Positions 8,907 to 17,551 of a stretch of DNA of 64,000 nucleotides are shown one piece after another (the stretch's first letter is position 1; every line of letters begins with the position of its first letter). The position numbers and the translations under genes are program-made. The DNA is taken from assembly GCA_029210465.1 (NCBI GenBank), contig JARGDL010000002.1, positions 1 to 64,000 on the forward strand, given 5' to 3'. Source of the stretch: Stygiobacter electus (GTDB lineage: Bacteria > Bacteroidota > Ignavibacteria > Ignavibacteriales > Melioribacteraceae). The notes under the pieces are model-generated. The model was not told the origin of the DNA. It was given only the letters and a program-made list of their open reading frames with translations, and did no database searches.

Positions 8907-10067
8907 ATGAAAATTCTAAAATTAATTTTTAAAAATGCATTCAGACATAAATTAAGAACACTGCTTACAATTCTTGGAATTACAATTGCAATAATTGCTT
9001 TCGGTTTATTAAGAACTGTTGTTACTATTTGGGATTCATCAGTTGATGCAACAATGGCAAATAGATTAATTACTCGTCAGGCAATTTCTTTTATTTTTCC
9101 ACTGCCAGTTTCATATCAGGAAAAAATTAAAAGTATTGATGGAGTTTCAAATGTAACATTTGCAACTTGGTTTCAAGGTGTTTATAAAGATAAAAATAAT
9201 TTCTTTGCAAGAATAGCTGTTGATGTAGAAACATTTTTTGATGTTTATCCAGAATTTTTAATTGATGCACAACAATTAGAAAATTTTAAAAAACAAAGAA
9301 ATTCGTGTGTTATAGGAGCTGATATTGCAGAACAGTATAAATTAAAAATTGGTGATCCAATGACTTTAGAAGGTGATATTTATCCCGGTCGTTGGGATTT
9401 TGTAATCGCTGGAATTTATAAAGGGAAGAATAAAAACACAGATGAAACACAAATGATTTTTCATTGGAATTATATAAATGAGAGAATGAAAGTTGAATCA
9501 CCGATTCGTGCAAATGAAGTTGGTTGGTATATTGTTCAAATTAAAGATCCGAATAAGTCTGCAATAATTTCCGAACAAATTGATGCACTTTTCAGAAATT
9601 CATCTGCAGAAACAAAAACGGAAACAGAAAAAGCATTCGCTCAAAATTTTGTTGCTTCTTCTGGGGCAATAATTTCAGCAATGAATGTAATGTCATTTGC
9701 AATTATTGGAATTATAATGCTCGTAGTTGCAAATACAATGATTATGTCTGCACGTGAAAGAACAAGAGAATATGCAATCTTAAAAACACTTGGTTTTTCT
9801 GCTAAACATTTATTTGTATTAATACTTGGTGAATCTCTACTTATATCATTCATTGGTGGTTCGATAGGAATTTCATTAATCTTTCCTATTGTACAAGGAT
9901 TTGAACAAGCAATGCCGAAAGGAATATTTCCATTTTTCTTTGTTGAACCTATTACAATCTTTTGGGCTATTGTTTCAATAATTTTTGTTGGATTTATCTC
10001 TGCTGTTTTTCCAATTCAAAAAGCATTATCAACTAGAATTGTTGATGGATTTAGGTTTGTTGGATAA
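8907..10067 (+). CDS. FtsX-family ABC transporter permease (first of pair)
   Basis: A 386-residue permease with an N-terminal membrane segment (about 20-40), a large periplasmic MacB-PCD-like domain (about 45-255) and three C-terminal membrane segments containing the FtsX core (NTMIMSARERTREYAILKTLGFS). It starts 2 bases after the ATPase stop, so translation is probably coupled. Together with the next permease it would form a heterodimeric mechanotransmission transporter, as opposed to MacB where ATPase and permease are fused. Confidence 0.88.
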   Translation: MKILKLIFKNAFRHKLRTLLTILGITIAIIAFGLLRTVVTIWDSSVDATMANRLITRQAISFIFPLPVSYQEKIKSIDGVSNVTFATWFQGVYKDKNNFFARIAVDVETFFDVYPEFLIDAQQLENFKKQRNSCVIGADIAEQYKLKIGDPMTLEGDIYPGRWDFVIAGIYKGKNKNTDETQMIFHWNYINERMKVESPIRANEVGWYIVQIKDPNKSAIISEQIDALFRNSSAETKTETEKAFAQNFVASSGAIISAMNVMSFAIIGIIMLVVANTMIMSARERTREYAILKTLGFSAKHLFVLILGESLLISFIGGSIGISLIFPIVQGFEQAMPKGIFPFFFVEPITIFWAIVSIIFVGFISAVFPIQKALSTRIVDGFRFVG

Positions 10068-10110
10068 TAATTAACTATGAAAATTCTATATCAAATATTT
10101 AGGATAGAAA

Positions 10111-11280
10111 ATGGCAATTCCTTTTAAATATACTTTTAGAAATTTTAGGACAAGAAAACTAACTACTATAATAACCATAGTTGGTATATCTTTAGTGGTT
10201 TTTGTTTTTGCCGCAGTTTTAATGATGGCCTATGGTGTTGAAAAAACTTTAAGTGTTACTGGTTCAAAAGAAAATATTAAAGTTGTACGAAAATCTTCTC
10301 AAGGTGAAATAACAAGTATTGTTGAAGGAGATTTAGTTAATTTAATTAAAACACTTCCTCATATTGCAAAAGATTCAAATGACAAACAGTTAATTTCATC
10401 TGAACCAGTTGTGATAATTAATCTTGAAATTAAAACTGGTGGATTAAGTAATATTTCTGTAAGAGGAATTGATCAAACAGCATTTCAACTTAGACCAAAC
10501 ATTAAAATTGTTGCAGGAAGAAATTTTAATCCTTTAATGAGAGAATTAATAGTTGGTAAAGCAATAAATAAAAAATTTAAAGACACAAACATTGGCGATA
10601 AAATTAAATTTGCTGGTGATTACTGGACAGTAGTTGGAATATTTGAATCAGAAGGGAATGGATTTGAATCTGAAATTTGGGGTGATGCTGTTCAGCTATT
10701 GAATGCATTCAATCGTGGAAGTGCTGTTTCTACAGTTACATTAAAACTTGATGATATGAAATATTATGATGAGTTTAAAAGAACATTTGAAACAGATAAA
10801 CGATTAAAACAATTTGAGATTATGACAGAGCAGAGATTTTTTGAAATGCAATCTGAGTTTCTGGCAATCTTTATTAGAGTATTAGGAACATTTATTACAG
10901 TGATTTTTAGTTTTGGTGCAATAATCGGTGCGGCAATAACAATGTATGCCTCAGTAGCAAATAGAACAGTTGAAATTGGAACATTGCGAGCATTAGGATT
11001 CAGCAGAAGAAGTATTCTTATCTCATTTTTAGTTGAATCATTAATTATTGCAATAACTGGTGCATTTGCTGGATTAGTTTTAGCATCATCATTACAATTC
11101 TTTTCACTTTCAACAATTAATTGGAATTCATTTGCAGAATTATCATTTTCATTTGCACTAAATTCATCAATTGTAATATCAAGTTTAATCTTTGCAATAG
11201 TAATGGGAATTTTAGGTGGATTTTTACCAGCGCTGCGTGCCGCAAGGTTAAACATTGTAAATGCATTGAGAGGCGGATGA
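10111..11280 (+). CDS. FtsX-family ABC transporter permease (second of pair)
   Basis: A 389-residue paralogue of the preceding permease with the same plan: an N-terminal membrane segment after FKYTFRNFRTRKLTTIITIVG, a periplasmic domain, and three C-terminal membrane segments with RTVEIGTLRALGFSRRSI and a closing GGFLPALRAARLNIVNALRGG. It ends the exporter operon. A long open frame on the opposite strand over its 3' half is a shadow without a recognisable protein. Confidence 0.88.
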   Translation: MAIPFKYTFRNFRTRKLTTIITIVGISLVVFVFAAVLMMAYGVEKTLSVTGSKENIKVVRKSSQGEITSIVEGDLVNLIKTLPHIAKDSNDKQLISSEPVVIINLEIKTGGLSNISVRGIDQTAFQLRPNIKIVAGRNFNPLMRELIVGKAINKKFKDTNIGDKIKFAGDYWTVVGIFESEGNGFESEIWGDAVQLLNAFNRGSAVSTVTLKLDDMKYYDEFKRTFETDKRLKQFEIMTEQRFFEMQSEFLAIFIRVLGTFITVIFSFGAIIGAAITMYASVANRTVEIGTLRALGFSRRSILISFLVESLIIAITGAFAGLVLASSLQFFSLSTINWNSFAELSFSFALNSSIVISSLIFAIVMGILGGFLPALRAARLNIVNALRGG

Positions 11281-11297
11281 GATTTCTTTAAATTCAA

Positions 11298-11329
11298 TTT
11301 GCTCAGTGAGTTCTGATTTCATATTTTTG
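11298..11329 (+). promoter_or_regulatory. Promoter of cmk-rpsA, predicting a leaderless transcript
   Basis: TTTG at 11298-11301 and TATTTTTG at 11322-11329 are separated by exactly 20 bases, an excellent Bacteroidota-type match. The expected transcription start is about 6-8 bases after the last G, essentially at the cmk ATG at 11337. No Shine-Dalgarno precedes that ATG. Confidence 0.6.
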
Positions 11330-11336
11330 CAAGCCA

Positions 11337-12020
11337 ATGTCAAAGAAAATTATAATTGCAATAGACGGTCCCGCCGGTTCTGGTAAGTCCACTGCTGCTA
11401 AAAATCTTGCTAAAAAGCTTGGCTTTACATATTTAGATACCGGTGCAATGTATAGAGCTATTACATTTTTAGCTCTTCGAAGTGGTGTTTCTGATAATCG
11501 TGATAAAATTATTGAAATAGCAAGAAACTCCAATTTAACTTTGAAAACTGATAATGGCTTAACACGCGTTTTTTCTAATGATGAAGAATTAACTGATTTT
11601 ATTCGGACTCCTGAAGTTAATTCAAAAGTAAGTGAAGTTAGTGTAATTCCAGAAGTTCGCACTGAAATGGTAAAAATTCAAAAAAGAATTGGTGAAAAAG
11701 GTAATGTAGTTGCTGAAGGTCGCGATGTTACAACCGTTGTTTATCCAAATGCTGATATTAAAATTTTTTTAACTGCTACAATTGATGAAAGAGCAAAAAG
11801 AAGGTTCAAAGAATTTCAAGCTCAAAATCAATCAATTACTTTGGAAGAAGTTAAAGCTAATTTAGAAAAACGTGATAAAATTGATAGCAGTCGTGAAGTT
11901 TCACCTTTGCGTCAAGCTCCTGATGCATTTGTCTTTGATAACACTGGTTTAACTCCTGAAGAAGATTTAGAGTTTTTATATAATAAAATAATTGAAGTTA
12001 TTAAAAAAAGTGATTGTTAA
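11337..12020 (+). CDS. cmk: Cytidylate kinase
   Basis: Phosphorylates CMP and dCMP with ATP. The 227-residue protein has the P-loop IAIDGPAGSGKSTAAKNLA, then YLDTGAMYRAIT, the NMP-binding insert and GRDVTTVVYPNADIKIFLTA, followed by a lid with conserved arginines (ERAKRRFKEF) and RDKIDSSREVSPL. This matches the long bacterial Cmk type. It precedes rpsA, a gene order conserved in many bacteria. The start codon has no ribosome binding site and probably lies at the 5' end of the mRNA. Confidence 0.95.
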   Translation: MSKKIIIAIDGPAGSGKSTAAKNLAKKLGFTYLDTGAMYRAITFLALRSGVSDNRDKIIEIARNSNLTLKTDNGLTRVFSNDEELTDFIRTPEVNSKVSEVSVIPEVRTEMVKIQKRIGEKGNVVAEGRDVTTVVYPNADIKIFLTATIDERAKRRFKEFQAQNQSITLEEVKANLEKRDKIDSSREVSPLRQAPDAFVFDNTGLTPEEDLEFLYNKIIEVIKKSDC

Positions 12021-12127
12021 AATTTTTAGCCATCAAAAATAAACTGATGTATAACTAAAAAATATTCTGCAAAGAAAATTCAAGATGGCAAATTTTCTAG
12101 AGCAGAGCAATTTAATTAGGAGGACTA

Positions 12128-13972
12128 ATGTCCGAAGATGTAAAAGAAGTAAAGAAAAAAGCATCAAAAGTGGTAAGGTACTTGAATGCTGATGAATATT
12201 CTCAAGAAGAATTAAATGAACTTTCAAAACTTTACTCTGAATCTTTCCGCGATATCAAAGAAGGTGAAATTATTCAAGGAAAGATTGTTGGTTTAAGCGG
12301 CGATAATGTTGTTGTTGATGTTGGGTTCAAATCTGACGGAACAATTCCCAAAACAGAATTTGCTTCGACTGAAGAAATTAAAGTTGGTGCAACAATCGAT
12401 ATTGTAATTGAAAAAACTGAAGATGAAGATGGAAATTTAGTTCTAAGTAAAAAGAGAGCTGACTTTCTTAAAATTTGGTCTAGAGTACTTGATGCTTATG
12501 AAAAACAAACTGTTTTACCTGGAAAAATTCTTAAAAGAATTAAAGGTGGAATGGTTGTTGACTTAATGGGAATTGAAGCTTTTTTGCCCGGTTCACAAAT
12601 TGATATTCGTCCTGTTCGTGATTTTGATGCATTCGTTGGTCAAACAATGGATTTCAAAATTGTGAAAGTAAATATCCCTACTGAAAATATTGTTGTATCT
12701 CATAAAGTACTTATCGAAGAAACAATTTCTGATCAAAGAAAAGAAATTCTTGATAAACTTGAAAAAGGTCAAATTCTTGAAGGCACTGTTAAAGCAATTA
12801 CTGATTTTGGTGTATTCGTTGATTTAGGTGGTGTTGATGGTTTAATTCATATTACTGATTTAAGTTGGGGAAGAATTAGTCATCCAACTGAAGTTGTTAA
12901 GCTTGATGAAAAAATCAAAGTTGTTGTAACAGATTTTGAAAAAGATAGAAAGAGAATTTCTCTTAGCTTAAAACAATTATTACCACATCCTTGGGAAAAA
13001 ATAGAAAGCAAATACAAAATTGGTGATAAAGTTTCTGGCCGTGTTGTTTCTTTAACTGAATATGGTGCTTTCATTGAAATCGAAAAAGGAATCGAAGGAT
13101 TAATCCATATTTCTGAAATGAGTTGGACACAGCATATTTCTCATCCTTCACAATTTGTTTCTATGGGACAATTAGTTGAAGCTGTTATTTTAAGTTTAGA
13201 TAAAGATGAAAAGAAAATTTCTCTCGGAATGAAACAATTAACTCCTGATCCTTGGGCTGATATTGTTAAAAAATATCCTGTTAATTCACAGCATACCGGA
13301 ATTGCACGTAACTTAACAAACTTTGGTGTGTTTGTGGAATTAGAACCTGGAGTAGATGGATTAATTCATATAAGTGATCTTTCATGGACAAAGAAAATAC
13401 GTCATCCCGGCGAAGTTGTTAAAAAAGGTGAAAAGATTGAAGTTGTTGTTTTATCTGTTGATACTGAACAAAGAAAAATTTCTTTAGGACACAAACAAAT
13501 TAATCCAAACCCATGGGATGGTTTTGAAAAAGAATATGCTGTTGGAAAATTAACAGAAGGAAAAGTTGTTCGCATAATCGAAAAGGGATTGATTGCAGAA
13601 TTACCACTTGGCGTTGATGGATTTGTACCAGCTACTCAACTTTCTCCAGCTAAAATTAAAAATATTTCTTTCTGTTTCCCTGTTGGTTCTAAACTTGATT
13701 TAAAAGTTGTTGAGTTCGACAAAGAAAATAAAAAGATTGTTCTTAGTGCGATTGCTGCATTAAAAGAAAAGAGCAACGAAGAAATTACTGATTACATCGT
13801 TCAACATAAATTAGAAAAAGTATCTGTTGATGATATTCTAAAAGCTGATGCTGGAAAATTTGATTCATCAGATTTTAATATGTATGATGAAAAGAATATT
13901 CCAATTCCTCCAATTCCTCAACCACCAGCTGGTTACGTTGCAGATACTAAAAAAAATGATTCTGTTCAATAA
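12128..13972 (+). CDS. rpsA: 30S ribosomal protein S1
   Basis: The 614-residue protein contains six S1 RNA-binding repeats, seen by their recurring pattern (for example GQILEGTVKAITDFGVFVDL, then GLIHITDLSW; GDKVSGRVVSLTEYGAFIEI; NSQHTGIARNLTNFGVFVEL). The first two repeats are the diverged ribosome-binding ones. The protein is longer than the E. coli protein because of N- and C-terminal tails; the C-terminal tail ends in a proline-rich segment (IPIPPIPQPPAG). A strong AGGAGG lies 5 bases before the ATG. It follows cmk by 107 bases and ends at a hairpin terminator. Confidence 0.95.
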   Translation: MSEDVKEVKKKASKVVRYLNADEYSQEELNELSKLYSESFRDIKEGEIIQGKIVGLSGDNVVVDVGFKSDGTIPKTEFASTEEIKVGATIDIVIEKTEDEDGNLVLSKKRADFLKIWSRVLDAYEKQTVLPGKILKRIKGGMVVDLMGIEAFLPGSQIDIRPVRDFDAFVGQTMDFKIVKVNIPTENIVVSHKVLIEETISDQRKEILDKLEKGQILEGTVKAITDFGVFVDLGGVDGLIHITDLSWGRISHPTEVVKLDEKIKVVVTDFEKDRKRISLSLKQLLPHPWEKIESKYKIGDKVSGRVVSLTEYGAFIEIEKGIEGLIHISEMSWTQHISHPSQFVSMGQLVEAVILSLDKDEKKISLGMKQLTPDPWADIVKKYPVNSQHTGIARNLTNFGVFVELEPGVDGLIHISDLSWTKKIRHPGEVVKKGEKIEVVVLSVDTEQRKISLGHKQINPNPWDGFEKEYAVGKLTEGKVVRIIEKGLIAELPLGVDGFVPATQLSPAKIKNISFCFPVGSKLDLKVVEFDKENKKIVLSAIAALKEKSNEEITDYIVQHKLEKVSVDDILKADAGKFDSSDFNMYDEKNIPIPPIPQPPAGYVADTKKNDSVQ

Positions 13973-13992
13973 TTAATTTTTCTTTACAATTT

Positions 13993-14037
13993 AAGGCTGT
14001 GTTTAATTTTAATAATTAAATGCAGCCTTTCTTATTT
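13993..14037 (+). terminator. Intrinsic terminator after rpsA
   Basis: A two-part hairpin: outer arms AAGGCTG (13993-13999) and CAGCCTT (14023-14029), inner arms TTTAATT (14002-14008) and AATTAAA (14014-14020), followed by a T-rich tail. Confidence 0.75.
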
Positions 14038-14057
14038 AAGTGAATGAAAGGAATTTA

Positions 14058-15536
14058 ATGTCTTCGAAAGTTGCATTTTATACATTAGGTTGTAAATTAA
14101 ATTTTTCTGAAACGTCATCTATAGGTCAACAATTTATTAAAAATGGCTTTAATGTTGTTAACTATGATGACCATGCTGATGTTTATGTTATTAACACCTG
14201 TACAGTAACTGAAAATGCAGATCGTGAATGCCGCCAAATTGTAAGAAGAGCTTTACGTAATAATCCAAATGCTTATGTAATTGTAACTGGCTGTTATGCT
14301 CAACTTCGTCCAGATGAAATATTAAAAATTGATGGCGTTGACGCTGTTTTAGGTAGCAACGAAAAATTTAAATTGTTTGAATATATAAATGATTTTGAAA
14401 AGAAAAATGTAGCTTGCGAATACGTAACGCCAACAGAAAATTTAACAGAATTTAATTCGTCATTTGCTGTTGAAGGGAATGAAAGAACTCGAGCTTTCTT
14501 CAAAATTCAAGATGGATGCGATTATAAATGTTCATATTGTACAATTCCTTTAGCACGAGGCAAAAGCAGAAGCGCAAAACCTGATGTTGTTGTGAAAGAA
14601 TTTAATCAATTAGTTGAATCTGGATTCAAAGAAATTATTTTAACTGGGGTAAATGTTGGGGATTATTATTTTGAATCTGAAAATGAAATCTACACCTCAA
14701 ACCAAAATATAAATCTTACTCATAATCATAATCTTGATCATAATCTTACTCTTACTCATAATCATAATCTTACTCATAATCTTGATCATAATCATAATCA
14801 TACTCTTACTCATGATCTTACTCCAACAAACGATTCACCAAATTCAATTAAAGAAAAATTTGATTTTTATTTGTTACTCAAAAAAATTCTTAATGAAGTA
14901 GATGGTGATTATAGAATTAGAATTAGTTCAATTGAACCAAATTTGTTGAGCGATGAAATAATTGAATTAACAAAAAATGATGAAAGAATGTGCAATCATT
15001 TTCACATTCCTTTACAAAGTGGAAATGATAAAATTTTAAAACTAATGCAAAGAAGATATACTTCTGAAGACTATAAAACTTTAATCCAAAAACTTGTAAG
15101 AGAAATAGAAAATATTGCAATTGGTGTTGATGTAATTGTCGGATTCCCAGGGGAAACAGATGAAGATTTTTTAGTTACTTATAATTTTTTGAGAGATTTA
15201 CCAATTTCATACCTGCATGTTTTTACTTACTCCGAAAGACCAAATACAAAAGCAATTAATCTTAATGGAAACGTTGACCAAGCAACTCGGAAAAAAAGAA
15301 ATAATATGTTACGCATCTTAAGTGAGAAAAAAAGAATGGAATATTATAGAAAAATGATGGGTAAAAATTTAACTGCAATTTTTGAACATGAAAATCATGA
15401 TGGTTTTATGAAAGGATTCACAGAAAATTATGTTAGAATAAAAATGCCTTATAATTCAGAATTAATTAATAAATTTGTTCAAGTAAAAATCAAGGAGATT
15501 GATGAAAATATTTGTACTGCTGAATTAATTTCTTAA
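14058..15536 (+). CDS. mtaB: tRNA (N6-threonylcarbamoyl-A37-C2)-methylthiotransferase MtaB
   Basis: A radical-SAM methylthiotransferase that adds a methylthio group to t6A37 of ANN-decoding tRNAs. The N-terminal UPF0004 domain supplies cysteines in LGCKLNFSE, NTCTVTENADREC and TGCYAQ for one [4Fe-4S] cluster. The radical-SAM cluster is Cys154, Cys158 and Cys161 (CDYKCSYC). A TRAM-like C-terminus follows. ATG 14058 is preferred over GTG 14040 since AAAGG precedes it. The odd part is a 36-residue Leu/His-Thr/Asn/Asp dipeptide tract at residues 220-255, encoded by an 18-unit hexanucleotide repeat, inserted after GVNVGDYYFES within the catalytic barrel. The remaining length, about 450, is normal for the family. 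Confidence 0.92.
   Translation: MSSKVAFYTLGCKLNFSETSSIGQQFIKNGFNVVNYDDHADVYVINTCTVTENADRECRQIVRRALRNNPNAYVIVTGCYAQLRPDEILKIDGVDAVLGSNEKFKLFEYINDFEKKNVACEYVTPTENLTEFNSSFAVEGNERTRAFFKIQDGCDYKCSYCTIPLARGKSRSAKPDVVVKEFNQLVESGFKEIILTGVNVGDYYFESENEIYTSNQNINLTHNHNLDHNLTLTHNHNLTHNLDHNHNHTLTHDLTPTNDSPNSIKEKFDFYLLLKKILNEVDGDYRIRISSIEPNLLSDEIIELTKNDERMCNHFHIPLQSGNDKILKLMQRRYTSEDYKTLIQKLVREIENIAIGVDVIVGFPGETDEDFLVTYNFLRDLPISYLHVFTYSERPNTKAINLNGNVDQATRKKRNNMLRILSEKKRMEYYRKMMGKNLTAIFEHENHDGFMKGFTENYVRIKMPYNSELINKFVQVKIKEIDENICTAELIS
14715..14822 (+). repeat. In-frame degenerate hexanucleotide repeat inside mtaB
   Basis: Exactly 108 bases made of 18 hexamers drawn from CTTACT, CATAAT, CTTGAT, CATACT and CATGAT. 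Every third base is T. It encodes alternating Leu or His with Thr, Asn or Asp, including ten histidines. The unit length is a multiple of three, so copy-number change leaves the frame intact. Confidence 0.95.
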
Positions 15537-15551
15537 CAAAAAGGTAAACGC

Positions 15552-16277
15552 ATGAAAAACATAATTCTCTTCATTGTATTTTTTTCATCAATCTTAACGG
15601 CTCAAACCATTAACGATTTAAAATTTCAAGACAATAATTCACTCATTCAAAATTTCAATTCAAATTTTCTACAATTAGAAAATTCAAATAATACCCAAAA
15701 AAATGCAGGACTTGCAATTATTTATTCACTACTTTTACCTGGAATGGGTGAACTTTATGCAGGCAATTTTGAAAGTGGAAAATATTTTACAATTGCCGAT
15801 GGTGTTTTATGGGGAACTTACGCTGGGTTTAACATTTATGGAAATAATAAAAAAGAAAATTACATTGCTTATGCTAAAGCTAACGCAGGAATTAATCTTG
15901 AAGGAAAAGAAAGTGATTTTATTGCAAACGTGGGGATTTATATTAGCTCCAGTGAATACAATCGTATCCAAGAATTAAACAGAAATTTTGATAAAACTTA
16001 TAATCTTCCAAATCAACAATGGATTTGGCAAAGTAATGATATGAGAAAAGAGTTTAGAAATTTATGGTCATCAAGTGAAAGTGCATTTAACAATTTAAGA
16101 TTTGTGGCTGGTGCATTAGTATTAAACAGAATTATCAGTGCAATAAATGCGGTAAGATTAGTATCGGCTTATAATAAAAATTTATCTCAGGAATTAAGTT
16201 GGAACATTTATTTTAACGTAGAAAATAGACCAACTTTACCTCAAACAATTTCTTTTAACTTCATTTCAATTTTTTAG
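15552..16277 (+). CDS. Secreted or envelope protein, DUF5683-like
   Basis: A 241-residue protein with a signal peptide (MKNIILFIVFFSSILTAQ). A hydrophobic motif, AIIYSLLLPGMGELYAGNFESGKYF, followed by a further hydrophobic stretch, resembles the DUF5683 type common in Bacteroidota, in which a Gly/Pro-rich helical hairpin precedes the small domain. The rest (about 90-241) has two predicted helical segments and no catalytic motif that I recognise. It starts 15 bases after mtaB with AAGG before the ATG, so it is probably co-transcribed. Function unknown. Confidence 0.6.
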   Translation: MKNIILFIVFFSSILTAQTINDLKFQDNNSLIQNFNSNFLQLENSNNTQKNAGLAIIYSLLLPGMGELYAGNFESGKYFTIADGVLWGTYAGFNIYGNNKKENYIAYAKANAGINLEGKESDFIANVGIYISSSEYNRIQELNRNFDKTYNLPNQQWIWQSNDMRKEFRNLWSSSESAFNNLRFVAGALVLNRIISAINAVRLVSAYNKNLSQELSWNIYFNVENRPTLPQTISFNFISIF

Positions 16278-16282
16278 CAATA

Positions 16283-16314
16283 AAAAAGGCTGCCCAAAAT
16301 GGACAGCCTTTTAT
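16283..16314. terminator. Bidirectional hairpin terminator
   Basis: AAAAAAGGCTG (16283-16293) and CAGCCTTTT (16304-16312) form a stem with A and T runs on both sides, between the convergent 15552 gene and the SusD gene. It can therefore serve both strands. Confidence 0.75.
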
Positions 16315-16332
16315 ACAAGTTTACCCTAAAGA

Positions 16333-17541
16333 TTATTTAGGAAGATTTGGATTAGCATTTCTTTCAGTTCTTGGAATTGGCATATATCTCCAAGTACCAG
16401 CTGCTAAATGCCATGTATCAGTTCTGTTTTGGTCCATTAAGCGTGTACCCTGGCAGAACAATTCTTTATCTCTTTCAACAAGAACATCATTAATAGTAAC
16501 AGCTGTTAAAGCAGATAAACCATAAGATGTTCTAACAGCATTAACTAAAGATAAAGCATTACCACTACCAGCACCACGTAATGCACATTCAGCTAACATT
16601 AAATTGTTTTCTTTCCATGTCATTACTTGGAATGGAGATCCTTTATCAGGATATTTTGTTTGCCAGTAATAGATGCGTTTACTTGTACCAGTTACAGTTG
16701 AAATCTTAATACGTGCAGATTCTTTTGGATCAGCTTTTAAGTAATCATTGAATCTATCTGCAACAACAATTTGAACACGACCAGCACCAGCAAATCCCCA
16801 ATAATAAATATTGCTTACATCGCTATTCAATGCTTGAAAATCTTTATCACCAGAAACCATACCTTGTGCAGCAAATGTAGCGGCATTAGCATAATCTTTT
16901 AATGCAAAATATGCTTTAGCTATCATTGAATTTACAACTCTTTTTAATGCAGCATCAGTTGTATAATTCAATGCAGCTTTATACATATTTATTGCATCTG
17001 CTAAGAATTGAGAAGCTGGGACAAATGGGCCAGCATCAATAATTCCACCAGGTTGATTTTCTGTTAAACCAAATGTTGTAGCAGAATAATATCTTGCTAT
17101 AGCACCATAGAAATTTCCAGTGAATAATGCTAAATCTTTGTTAGCATTATTTGCAAAAGAAATTCTATTTGCTCTTTGAATAAGATCATCAGCAAAGAAT
17201 CTTAATTCACCAAGTTGACGATAAGTGCCAGCTACTGTAGCATTATCAAGAGTTATGGCTCCTTTATCAATTTCTTCAAATGATGGGAAACTAGCAGAAG
17301 GAACATCACTTGTGTAGAACATTTGATCTGAAAGCAAATCTGCTTGGGTAGCTAGTTGACTTGCAACAACGGCAAAACGTTGTTGTACACCTTTAACAAC
17401 AAAGCCTACTTGAGCTTCTGTATCGAGACGATCATTTTCAACTACATTTATAAGTGGATCAACATTTTCGATATAATCGGTACAAGCTAATCCAATTACA
17501 ACTAATGGTAAAACTGCTAAAAGATATTTTATTTTTTTCAT
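16333..17541 (-). CDS. SusD/RagB-like outer-membrane lipoprotein
   Basis: The 402-residue protein has a lipoprotein signal with lipobox IGLAC (Cys20). The helical repeat-rich body and the C-terminal part (MTWKENNLMLAECALRGAG, ERDKELFCQGTRLMDQ, WRYMPIPRTERNANPNL) match the SusD/RagB family, which binds nutrient at the cell surface and acts as a lid on its SusC partner. It lies 10 bases downstream of the SusC-like gene. The pair is not accompanied by glycoside hydrolases, peptidases or sensor genes, so the ligand cannot be inferred. Confidence 0.88.
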   Translation of the reverse strand: MKKIKYLLAVLPLVVIGLACTDYIENVDPLINVVENDRLDTEAQVGFVVKGVQQRFAVVASQLATQADLLSDQMFYTSDVPSASFPSFEEIDKGAITLDNATVAGTYRQLGELRFFADDLIQRANRISFANNANKDLALFTGNFYGAIARYYSATTFGLTENQPGGIIDAGPFVPASQFLADAINMYKAALNYTTDAALKRVVNSMIAKAYFALKDYANAATFAAQGMVSGDKDFQALNSDVSNIYYWGFAGAGRVQIVVADRFNDYLKADPKESARIKISTVTGTSKRIYYWQTKYPDKGSPFQVMTWKENNLMLAECALRGAGSGNALSLVNAVRTSYGLSALTAVTINDVLVERDKELFCQGTRLMDQNRTDTWHLAAGTWRYMPIPRTERNANPNLPK

Positions 17542-17551
17542 GTCAGCCTCC

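Noticed and set aside
10764..11297. 177-codon open frame antisense to the second FtsX permease
   Set aside because: Its codons mirror the real gene, no ribosome binding site or protein motif is seen.
14715..14822. CRISPR-like or tandem non-coding repeat
   Set aside because: Hexamer units are contiguous without spacers and in frame inside mtaB, so it is a coding microsatellite.
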